NCBI GenBank assembly: GCA_900557355.1 | Contig: USSR01000389.1 | Location: 1 to 6,636, forward strand | DNA: 6,636 bases | Direction: 5' to 3' | Source: an uncultured Bacteroides sp. | GTDB lineage: Bacteria; Bacteroidota; Bacteroidia; Bacteroidales; Bacteroidaceae | In this document: positions 1-5,758 of the stretch, piece after piece | Layout of the letters: each line of letters opens with the position of its first letter | How positions within the stretch are numbered: the stretch's first letter is position 1 | Program-made: the position numbers and the translations under genes | Notes under the pieces: model-generated | What the model was told of the DNA's origin: nothing | The model's database searches: none | What the model saw: the letters and a program-made list of their open reading frames with translations, nothing else

Positions 1-35
1 GAATGTCGTGGGTTCGAGTCCCATCAGTCACCCCA
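1..35 (+). tRNA. tRNA-His, 3' part only (cut by window edge)
   Basis: The T-arm is intact: stem GTGGG (8-12), seven-base loop TTCGAGT (13-19) and stem CCCAT (20-24). The 3' acceptor strand CAGTCAC (25-31) follows, then an unpaired C (32) as discriminator base and an encoded CCA (33-35). A C at position 73 is characteristic of bacterial tRNA-His, where it pairs with the extra G-1. The stretch from the variable loop to the end closely resembles the E. coli tRNA-His 3' end as I remember it. The anticodon lies outside the window, so the amino-acid identity is inferred, while the tRNA call itself is secure. Confidence 0.85.
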
Positions 36-39
36 AAAG

Positions 40-74
40 AAAGAGGAATTTCAGTAATGATTTTCCTTTTTTTT
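40..74 (+). terminator. Candidate Rho-independent terminator after the tRNA, possibly shared with the convergent operon
   Basis: AAAGAGGAA (40-48) can pair with TTCCTTTTT (63-71) in a nine-pair stem with one G-T wobble and a 14-base loop. The T run continues to 74. The position, five bases after the tRNA CCA end, suits tRNA 3' termination. Read on the minus strand, the same hairpin lies just past the stop codon of the regulator gene and is followed by a T-rich stretch, so it may also stop the efflux operon. In that direction the wobble becomes an A-C mismatch. The stem is A/T-rich and the loop long, so strength is uncertain. Confidence 0.5.
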
Positions 75-100
75 GCTATATATCAGTTTTTTTTAGAGGA

Positions 101-967
101 TTATTTTCTCCGATACTGCTGCGGAGATGTCCCTGTCTGTTTCCTGAAAAACGTACCGAAGTAGGAAGCATTAGGAAAGTTGAAGTAATCAGATATTTCC
201 TGTATGCTCTTCTGCGTGTTCTTAAGCAACGAAATGCTCTTACGGATAATGGCTTTGAACACCAGCTCCTGCACCGTATATCCACAAATCGACTTGGACA
301 GTACAGAGAGATACTTAGGCGACAAACAAAGTTTATCTGCATAAAACTCCACGCCACGCTGCTCCATGTAATGCATTTCAATCAACTGAATCAACCGTAT
401 GAAAATATCGTGCTTATGTCCTACCGAGGCTCTTTGAGTGATAAGTTTACGATTATAAATGGAGCAAAGCCGATACGTCAGTCCCAACAATAACAACTTC
501 TGTTCATAGTGATTGAATGTATTTTCCTCTATCCGTAAAGTATTGTCCAGAAGAGACATATATTTCAGGACTTCATTCTCTTCACCTGTGCTCCATACGT
601 AGCATGGCTCCGTGGCAAGCTGCGAATAGAGATGCATAGAAGTCACACAATTACCTATAATGTCACGTATCGGATCTGTCTGGTAGACAAGAATAAAAAC
701 TTCCGCATCTTCCGACTGACGGGCAACCTGAAAGACAGAACCACCGGGAATAAAGAGAGTCTCATTCGCTTTGGCCGAAAAATCCTTCTGATTCAGAGTA
801 AACATAAAACTTCCCTGACGGCAAACCACCAGCCCTACTCCATTTACTTGAAACGGTTTCTTCAATGACTCAGGAAAATCATGAAGCATACCTTCCGAAC
901 TACAAACATCCTCTCCACTTAACAATGCATGGTTAAGACGAGACAAACGTTCCTGCTGAGTATCCAT
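101..967 (-). CDS. AraC-family transcriptional regulator
   Basis: This 288-residue protein is a predicted DNA-binding regulator and the likely local controller of the efflux operon. Residues 1 to about 125 form a cupin-like beta-rich N-terminal domain of the AraC sensor type, visible in the stretch from Q51 through the FIPGG turn (72-76) to V94. Residues about 187-288 form the AraC/XylS DNA-binding domain with two helix-turn-helix units. The first is at about 206-226 (YADKLCLSPKYLSVLSKS). The second is at about 254-275, continuing into the family signature FFRKQTGTSPQQYRRK at the very C-terminus. Length is normal for the family. The ATG at 965-967 starts 29 bp after the MFS stop codon, so the gene is probably the last cistron of the operon. 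No Shine-Dalgarno sequence precedes it; an imperfect palindrome fills the space instead. I found no TAnnTTTG box between the MFS stop and this start. The gene is visibly more A/T-rich than the radical SAM gene at the other end. The ligand is unknown. Family call is near certain; the link to the pump is inferred from position. Confidence 0.95.
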   Translation of the reverse strand: MDTQQERLSRLNHALLSGEDVCSSEGMLHDFPESLKKPFQVNGVGLVVCRQGSFMFTLNQKDFSAKANETLFIPGGSVFQVARQSEDAEVFILVYQTDPIRDIIGNCVTSMHLYSQLATEPCYVWSTGEENEVLKYMSLLDNTLRIEENTFNHYEQKLLLLGLTYRLCSIYNRKLITQRASVGHKHDIFIRLIQLIEMHYMEQRGVEFYADKLCLSPKYLSVLSKSICGYTVQELVFKAIIRKSISLLKNTQKSIQEISDYFNFPNASYFGTFFRKQTGTSPQQYRRK

Positions 968-985
968 AATATCACGGGTTATATT
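968..985. promoter_or_regulatory. 18-bp imperfect palindrome directly before the AraC-type gene
   Basis: The sequence has the form AATATnAC-GG-GTnATATT, with seven of nine base pairs symmetric. It abuts the regulator's ATG and fills most of the 29-bp gap after the MFS gene. It could be an operator bound by a dimer. In the mRNA it could instead form a weak AAUAU/AUAUU hairpin with an 8-base loop at the start codon. Function is not established, and an A/T-rich gap can produce this by chance. Confidence 0.3.
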
Positions 986-996
986 GAAAAACAGCG

Positions 997-2637
997 CTAA
1001 GTTAGCAATTTCCGTTTAGGATAAGGAATAATCAATACAAATATCATGCAAATAAGGCAACCGTATATAGTCCAGCCAGCCATTTCCTTTACAGCCGACA
1101 GGGTGGCCTGCACCTGAATCCGCCCTTTGGTAGACATTGCCGCCATATTGACTGCATCCTGCTTGCTCTTTCCCTGATATTGCATGCCTTGAACAGTCTG
1201 AGTAAACGAAGCGGAAGCCTCGGGATGAAGCATATCCACATTTTGTGCATAGCGAGTGACATAATGCTGCTGACGCTCCTGCAATATATTCGAGTAAAGA
1301 GCACCTCCGATGCCGGGTCCCAACACCATACGCACGGTAAGCATGACGCAAATCCAAGTAGAAAGGTACTTATAGGGCATGCGTTGCGTAGCATAGGCAG
1401 CAGTCAAGGCATAAAGGAACATCATGCCGGTGGCACGGATAATGACCGGATACTTCATCCGCTCGTATAATCCGGCACTCTGCACTTCGAAGTACATGAA
1501 TACCGCCGACAATCCGAGAAACAGGAAACCGGCTGCAAACAGATACTTGAAATGCACTCCTTTAGAGCCCAATATCATAGAAGAGATAGCACCAATCGCA
1601 TACCCTGCCATACACCAGTTGCCCAATGTCGCATTCTGGTAATTATCCAGTTTCATCCCGATGCCCGTAAACACATTGACAAACATAGCACTCGAATTGA
1701 ATATCATCAGTAACAGATAAAGCAAAATACCCATACGAATGGTACGTAACTTAAAGACATCCAACAGGAAGTAATGTGAATGGCGGTTCTTCTCCATATA
1801 GAAAAAGATACAGGCAGATACAGCCGCAACCAATGTGGCAGTGCGGATGGACGCATCATCATACCAATCCAGGACCTTGCCATAAACCAGCACATAAGTG
1901 ATGCACACCAATGTAATGCAGAACACCGCCACATTGCCGAACTGCCTGAAGTTGATAGGAAAACGGCGCGTAGCAAACTTATGATAAGGCATTGTGATAA
2001 AGATAACCAAAATGGAAAGCAACACAGTACCCATCATAAAATAATACACATACTGCCATTCATACTCAAAAGCCAGCCATGCCGTTAGCGATGTGCCCAA
2101 TTGCCCTAAAATCATAAAGAACAGGTAAATACCCGGTTGGCTGACGCATCGGTCAATATCCAGTTTATTCCAACCCTTATCATCATCAGGTTCCAGTCCC
2201 GGAGTGATGTTACGGGTAGCTTCCATTCCGGCAGCGTACTTGATAAGCGTAAACAGATTGACCATCATCAACACCATCCGCAAGAAGCCCATGAGCAGAC
2301 TGCAAAGCGCCAGAATAAATATACTGTCCGTCTCCGCACAGATATAGCTAAAGACATACATGAGCGAGAACCCCGCCAGACACATCATCTTCTCCCGGCG
2401 GATACGCATCAAGCGATACAGGAAAGGAGCGAAAGCCGCCATTCCGATAGAAGTGACGAAATTAGTGAACTGAATATGCTCGGAGATGATGCCCAGTCCA
2501 CTCATCATCTCGGTACTGTTGACAGAGTAAACGCCACCCACCGTAAGGATGGGGATAAAGAGCAACAACATGATGATGATGCCTACCGGTTTAGGCACCC
2601 AGTTGTAGAAGGGATAGTTTTTAGGGTACGAGGGCAT
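997..2637 (-). CDS. MFS drug efflux transporter, DHA2/EmrB-like, 14 membrane helices
   Basis: This 546-residue inner-membrane protein should export small molecules using the proton gradient and hand them to the adaptor encoded just upstream. I count about 14 hydrophobic helices: residues 18-38, 55-77, 83-102, 106-136, 167-190, 195-217, 232-252, 265-282, 301-325, 337-357, 363-383, 397-417, 424-446 and 517-538. This matches the DHA2 (EmrB/QacA) topology, and the length is close to that family's usual 500-550. The loop after helix 2 (FLYRLMRIRREKMM, 72-85) is a degenerate MFS motif A. Helix 5 carries LGQLGTSL (177-184) where EmrB-type antiporters usually have a GPxxGG motif C. The helix 5-6 stretch EWQYVYYF (193-200) fits the usual aromatic W-x-W-x-F-Y region. 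Unusual additions are a charged stretch (138-166, with PGLEPDDDKGWNKLD) and a long hydrophilic loop at 448-516. The start is 4 bp past the adaptor stop codon, so translation is probably coupled; there is no Shine-Dalgarno sequence. The stop is TAG at 997-999. Substrate is unknown. It is divergent from E. coli EmrB, so no gene symbol is assigned. Confidence 0.92.
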   Translation of the reverse strand: MPSYPKNYPFYNWVPKPVGIIIMLLLFIPILTVGGVYSVNSTEMMSGLGIISEHIQFTNFVTSIGMAAFAPFLYRLMRIRREKMMCLAGFSLMYVFSYICAETDSIFILALCSLLMGFLRMVLMMVNLFTLIKYAAGMEATRNITPGLEPDDDKGWNKLDIDRCVSQPGIYLFFMILGQLGTSLTAWLAFEYEWQYVYYFMMGTVLLSILVIFITMPYHKFATRRFPINFRQFGNVAVFCITLVCITYVLVYGKVLDWYDDASIRTATLVAAVSACIFFYMEKNRHSHYFLLDVFKLRTIRMGILLYLLLMIFNSSAMFVNVFTGIGMKLDNYQNATLGNWCMAGYAIGAISSMILGSKGVHFKYLFAAGFLFLGLSAVFMYFEVQSAGLYERMKYPVIIRATGMMFLYALTAAYATQRMPYKYLSTWICVMLTVRMVLGPGIGGALYSNILQERQQHYVTRYAQNVDMLHPEASASFTQTVQGMQYQGKSKQDAVNMAAMSTKGRIQVQATLSAVKEMAGWTIYGCLICMIFVLIIPYPKRKLLT

Positions 2638-2641
2638 GGCG

Positions 2642-3733
2642 TCAGAGTTTAGCTTTCACAACTACCATCATACCTGCCGCCAGTTTCCCATTATCTTCTT
2701 TGGAGAGATTGGTGAAATCGATACGAACCGGTATGCGCTGTTGTATCTTCACAAAGTTTCCGGCAGAATTATCGGTGGGAACCAACGAATATTTAGAACC
2801 CGTAGCCCCCGAAATAGCCGTAACAGTTCCTGTGAATTCTCTGTCGCTGATGGCATCCACCGTGATAACCACCTCCTGCCCAAGATGCAGATTCTCAATC
2901 TGGGTTTCTTTATAATTGGCAACAATCCACTTCTGCGTATCGGGCAAGATGTAAGTGATGGTCTGCCCTGCCGAGATGAATTGACCTTCCTCCAAGGCAC
3001 GGCGTCCCAACTTTCCGTCGCAAGGGGCTACGACCACTGTATAAGACAGGTTCAGCTTAGCCATTTCCAAGGCAGCCGTTGCCCGTTGGATGGCAGCCTC
3101 GGTACTCTCACGGCGATGAGACACTTCGTTCACTCCCGAGAGAGCCGCCTTCCGTTGACGCTTCACAGCTTCCAGTTTCTTGTGTGTGGCTTCATATTCT
3201 GTTTCTATCTGCTCCAACTGAATGGGAGTTGCAGCGTTCCGTTTCACCAGATTTTCATAACGCTGGCGGTCCTTCTCCAGTTTGGCCAAGCGGATTTCTA
3301 TTTCAGAGATGGAAGCATCGTAGACGGATGCGGTGGTTTGCGTAGTCTGCAAGGTGGCTCCAATGACGGTGGCACCTGCCTGTGCATCCTTCAGGGCGGC
3401 TTCGGCTTCCATAACGCGGATTTTATATTCACGGTCGTCCAATACAAGCAAGGTGTCTCCCTTGCGAACTTCCTGGTGTTCGGTAAAATAAATCTTCCTG
3501 ATATAACCCGAGGCACGCAGGTTGACAGGAGATATATACTGTTCTATTTGGGCATCGTTGCTGGTTTCGGTCTGCTTGTAATCCAGGAAGAGACAGACCA
3601 CCTGTATGACTCCCCAAATCATGACACCTATTCCCAACAGGCTGATTACGACTTGCCAACGGCGTAATTTTCTCAACTTCTTTGCTTTCTCCTGATGCGT
3701 ACTGGATGCGCTATTGTTTTCTACTGTTTCCAT
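2642..3733 (-). CDS. emrA: HlyD/EmrA-family membrane fusion (adaptor) protein
   Basis: This 363-residue periplasmic adaptor links the MFS pump to the outer-membrane channel. The N-terminus is short, cytoplasmic and basic (KAKKLRKLRR, 16-25), followed by one membrane anchor at about 27-50. The two halves of the lipoyl/biotinyl-like domain are at about 66-103 (SPVNLRASGYIRKIYF, then VRKGDTLLVLDD) and 230-262 (VVVAPCDGKLGRRALEEGQ). They flank a long alpha-helical, heptad-rich hairpin at about 104-229. The C-terminal beta-barrel has features close to E. coli EmrA: VANYKETQIENLHLGQ (271-286) and the region 314-338 with PTDNSAGNFVKIQQRIPVRI. Length is slightly below E. coli EmrA (390). The ATG at 3731-3733 begins 24 bp after the channel gene's stop, without a Shine-Dalgarno sequence. 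The stop TGA (2642-2644) is followed after 4 bp by the MFS start. The EmrA subfamily is well supported; the symbol denotes an EmrA-like protein, not proven orthology. Confidence 0.94.
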   Translation of the reverse strand: METVENNSASSTHQEKAKKLRKLRRWQVVISLLGIGVMIWGVIQVVCLFLDYKQTETSNDAQIEQYISPVNLRASGYIRKIYFTEHQEVRKGDTLLVLDDREYKIRVMEAEAALKDAQAGATVIGATLQTTQTTASVYDASISEIEIRLAKLEKDRQRYENLVKRNAATPIQLEQIETEYEATHKKLEAVKRQRKAALSGVNEVSHRRESTEAAIQRATAALEMAKLNLSYTVVVAPCDGKLGRRALEEGQFISAGQTITYILPDTQKWIVANYKETQIENLHLGQEVVITVDAISDREFTGTVTAISGATGSKYSLVPTDNSAGNFVKIQQRIPVRIDFTNLSKEDNGKLAAGMMVVVKAKL

Positions 3734-3757
3734 ATTCGGATGTTATTGATTAACTTG

Positions 3758-5083
3758 TTATTTGACTAATGATTCTATTTGCCCGGTCAGTTTCAGCAAC
3801 ATAAGGTTGGTCACCCGATAATTGTAGTGGGCGCTGATGTAGTTGTTCTGGGCTTCGCTCATCCGCATTTCGTCTTGCAGCACTTCGGTCATTGAGGTGA
3901 TGCCTTCGCGGTATCGGTCCATAGTGACGGTATACACATCTTCGGCGAGCAAATAATTATCTTTCTGCTTTTTGAAATTCCGCTGGTTGTTCATCAGGTC
4001 GTTGGTGGCATTCAGGTATTGGGTCTGCAAATTCTTGCGGGTGTTCTCCTGTGCCAGTTTGATGTTTTCGATATCAATGACGGCCTTGCGGGTTTTATAG
4101 CGTTTGTCCAGACCATCGAAAATGGGGACACGCAGCGAGAGGCCCAGGCCATAGGAACGGTACCAATGACCGGAAGGACCGGAATGAAACCAGTGGTAAG
4201 CCTTATCGGTGTAAGCGGAAAACATCCAGTTGCCCGTCAGATTCAGGGAAGGGATGTATCTGTAACCAATCATCTTCTTTTGCTGCTCGGCCAGTTGCCG
4301 TTGCGATTGCAGCAGTTGGAGTTCATATAAGTTCTCCGAAAGTCCGGTCAATGCTACGGGGGTGATGGTTTCGGTATTCACCGGCACTAAGGCTATTTGC
4401 TTTTCTGCGGGATAATCGATGATGTATTTCAGCAGGTTCAGTTGTTGTTCCAGCATGGCCTGTGCATTGTCATACTGTACTTTCAGGTTTTCGAGATTGA
4501 TGTTCACCCGTTTCACATCGACTTCCATTGCCATTCCGTTGTCATAGAAGGCCTGCGTGATGTTCTGCAATTCTTCAAGACGGGTGATATTGGCTTTTAT
4601 CAGTGCGATTTGCTCGGCGGTGACCTGCCCCAGGTAATACATTTTGCAGACTTGCAGGATGAGGTCTTCCCTCGCCTTTTCGTAGGTGAGGCGGTTCATC
4701 TCGTCCATCGTCCGCGCAATGGAGATGCTGGTGTAGAGGGTTTGGTTATAGAGTGGCATTTGGAGCTGCAATCCTGCGTTGGCACTGTATTGCAGGGTAT
4801 GAGTCACATTGTAGGGATTGCCGTAAACTGAGCCGTCGGTAACGGAGACAGGCGGATCGATGTTATCATTATAATTGGCAAAACCATTGATTTGGGGCAA
4901 CAATCGTGCCCGGTTCTCGGAGATGCCATACCTTCCCTTTTGTATCTCTTTCCGTTTACTTTGCAGGGACAGGTTGTTCTCAATGCCTATCTTCAGACAG
5001 TCTTCCAATGCCAGGGTATCTTGTGCGCCTGCACTCGCAACGGGCAGGCAGAAAAAGGAAAAAATGAACAGTAACCTTCTCAT
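3758..5083 (-). CDS. TolC-family outer-membrane efflux channel (OEP)
   Basis: This 441-residue protein should form the trimeric outer-membrane exit duct of the efflux system. A signal peptide is clear: basic MRR, hydrophobic LLFIFSFFCLPVA, then a signal peptidase I site after ASAGA (cleavage about 20/21). The Cys at 12 sits in a poor lipobox context, so a lipoprotein is unlikely. The mature part shows two outer-membrane-efflux-protein repeats, about 23-215 and 240-441. Both are dominated by long amphipathic helices. Aromatic beta-strand segments lie near 65-115 and 285-325 (for example YIPSLNLTGNWMFSAY and LGLSLRVPIFDGLDKR). The C-terminal stretch YREGITSMTEVLQDEMRMSEAQNNY... and LMLLKLTGQI is typical of the family. 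Length is normal. It is the first gene of the operon. The ATG at 5081-5083 lies about 24 bp downstream of a perfect -7 box. A channel gene leading the operon suggests a dedicated channel rather than a shared housekeeping TolC. Confidence 0.95.
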   Translation of the reverse strand: MRRLLFIFSFFCLPVASAGAQDTLALEDCLKIGIENNLSLQSKRKEIQKGRYGISENRARLLPQINGFANYNDNIDPPVSVTDGSVYGNPYNVTHTLQYSANAGLQLQMPLYNQTLYTSISIARTMDEMNRLTYEKAREDLILQVCKMYYLGQVTAEQIALIKANITRLEELQNITQAFYDNGMAMEVDVKRVNINLENLKVQYDNAQAMLEQQLNLLKYIIDYPAEKQIALVPVNTETITPVALTGLSENLYELQLLQSQRQLAEQQKKMIGYRYIPSLNLTGNWMFSAYTDKAYHWFHSGPSGHWYRSYGLGLSLRVPIFDGLDKRYKTRKAVIDIENIKLAQENTRKNLQTQYLNATNDLMNNQRNFKKQKDNYLLAEDVYTVTMDRYREGITSMTEVLQDEMRMSEAQNNYISAHYNYRVTNLMLLKLTGQIESLVK

Positions 5084-5106
5084 AACAATTATTTGATATT
5101 TGGAAG

Positions 5107-5114
5107 CAAAGTTA
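5107..5114 (-). promoter_or_regulatory. Bacteroides-type -7 promoter box for the efflux operon
   Basis: On the minus strand this reads TAACTTTG, a perfect TAnnTTTG match. Transcription would start near 5102-5104, giving a leader of only about 20 bases before the channel ATG. No TTTG -33 element lies 19-21 bases upstream, so the core promoter looks incomplete. That is common where an activator is required. Confidence 0.6.
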
Positions 5115-5135
5115 GCGGGTTAGTGCAAAAGGATG

Positions 5136-5160
5136 CTGTCTATATATCGACTGTTTATGT
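5136..5160. repeat. Imperfect direct repeat CTGTCTATAT / CTGTTTATGT
   Basis: Two ten-base units, at 5136-5145 and 5151-5160, match at eight of ten positions and are spaced 15 bp start to start. They cover roughly -33 to -58 relative to the predicted start of the efflux operon, where an AraC-type activator would contact polymerase. The 15-bp period does not match the roughly 21-bp spacing of many AraC-family direct half-sites, so the role is uncertain. Confidence 0.25.
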
Positions 5161-5199
5161 TCACATTTTCCCTTTTTATAGGGAGATATTAGTTCACAT
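5159..5199. repeat. Exact direct repeat GTTCACAT flanking a short inverted repeat
   Basis: GTTCACAT occurs at 5159-5166 and again at 5192-5199, 33 bp apart, about three helical turns. Between the copies lies the inverted repeat TCCCT (5169-5173) / AGGGA (5180-5184) with a six-base spacer. The array lies at about -56 to -96 of the efflux operon's predicted start, a plausible activator-binding position. It could also serve the divergent small gene. Confidence 0.35.
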
Positions 5200-5342
5200 A
5201 ATAACAGAGGGCTAAATTATCATTCATAATGCAAGCTAATCAAGAACATCTACTTATGTAAAAAAAGGTAAATGCAGGAAACCATAAAAACGTTTCAATT
5301 GTTACTCTAAAGATAGCATGACAACATGTATAACTAAAATAA

Positions 5343-5645
5343 ATGATTATGGAAACAAACAAAAAACTAATCGCAGTCGTAGAAATTAGTGGTGACAAAG
5401 CAGTTCAATTCTGGGCAAGAGCCGACGACCTGGCACAGCAATACAATGAAAAGTCAACGGATATAGTTTATACAGTGGTGAAACTTCCCGACTCTGATAA
5501 TCTGTTCCGCTTCTTTGCCGCTTCAAAAGAAGAAATGACGCAGGAAACTTTGCTGGAATGCAGCCGTGAATTTCTGGATGAATTGCTGACACTGGTTCCC
5601 AGCGAATGTGTCAGGATAAAGATTGCGGAAGGTAAAGAAGAATAA
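5343..5645 (+). CDS. Small hypothetical protein of about 100 residues
   Basis: I do not recognise this family. The protein is 100 residues from the ATG at 5343, or 98 from a second ATG at 5349 (METNKKL...). The second start gives the more natural N-terminus, but neither has a Shine-Dalgarno sequence to decide. It has no signal peptide or membrane helix, so it is probably cytoplasmic. It is acidic overall. It appears to alternate beta strands (LIAVVEIS, 9-16; DIVYTVVKL, 40-48; LFRFFAAS, 54-61; VRIKIAE, 90-96) with helices (about 18-35 and 63-85), suggesting a compact alpha/beta fold. It reads as real coding sequence: balanced composition, an uninterrupted frame between two non-coding gaps, and a stop (TAA 5643-5645) followed by A-rich sequence. 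It stands alone, divergent from the efflux operon and 113 bp before a gene with its own -7 box. Confidence 0.75.
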   Translation: MIMETNKKLIAVVEISGDKAVQFWARADDLAQQYNEKSTDIVYTVVKLPDSDNLFRFFAASKEEMTQETLLECSREFLDELLTLVPSECVRIKIAEGKEE

Positions 5646-5718
5646 AAAGAAGTACACCGGATACAGGTGGGACGAAGGATTGGGGGCACAGAAAGAGAGC
5701 AAATAGAAATACATTCAC

Positions 5719-5726
5719 TATCTTTG
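5719..5726 (+). promoter_or_regulatory. Bacteroides-type -7 promoter box for the radical SAM gene
   Basis: TATCTTTG is a perfect TAnnTTTG match ending 32 bp before the ATG at 5759. Transcription would start near 5730, giving a leader of about 30 bases. No TTTG -33 element is seen at the usual 19-21 bp spacing. The box implies that the radical SAM gene can be transcribed independently of the small gene upstream. Confidence 0.55.
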
Positions 5727-5758
5727 CAATCGTTTTTGTAAACCCAACCCTATATAAA

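Larger units (their letters stand above)
5084..5342. other. Divergent intergenic region (259 bp)
   Basis: This A/T-rich region separates the minus-strand efflux operon from the plus-strand small gene. It holds the -7 box and the repeats annotated separately, plus a small inverted repeat ATTAT-CATTC-ATAAT at 5216-5230. I found no TAnnTTTG box reading toward the small gene, so its promoter is not identified. No RNA gene or credible coding sequence is visible. Confidence 0.6.

Noticed and set aside
1..100. tRNA 3' end as an attachment site for an integrated element
   Set aside because: tRNA 3' ends are common integration sites, but no integrase, no second copy of the tRNA end and no other mobile-element gene occurs in the window.
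2137..3667. Long + strand reading frames at 2137-2652 and 2636-3667 opposite the pump and adaptor
   Set aside because: They are antisense to genes with unmistakable EmrB and EmrA features and show no recognisable domain or credible start context.
5281..5300. Possible CRISPR-like repeat fragment (CGTTTCAATTG)
   Set aside because: It occurs once, with no repeat-spacer periodicity and no cas genes.
5229..5310. Two tiny reading frames (5229-5261, 10 codons; 5272-5310, 12 codons) as leader peptides before the small gene
   Set aside because: Frames this short are expected by chance in A/T-rich DNA. There is no convincing ribosome site, attenuator hairpin or biased codon run.
5655..5669. CACC/GGTG hairpin after the small gene as a terminator
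   Set aside because: The stem is only four pairs with a seven-base loop and no T tract follows.
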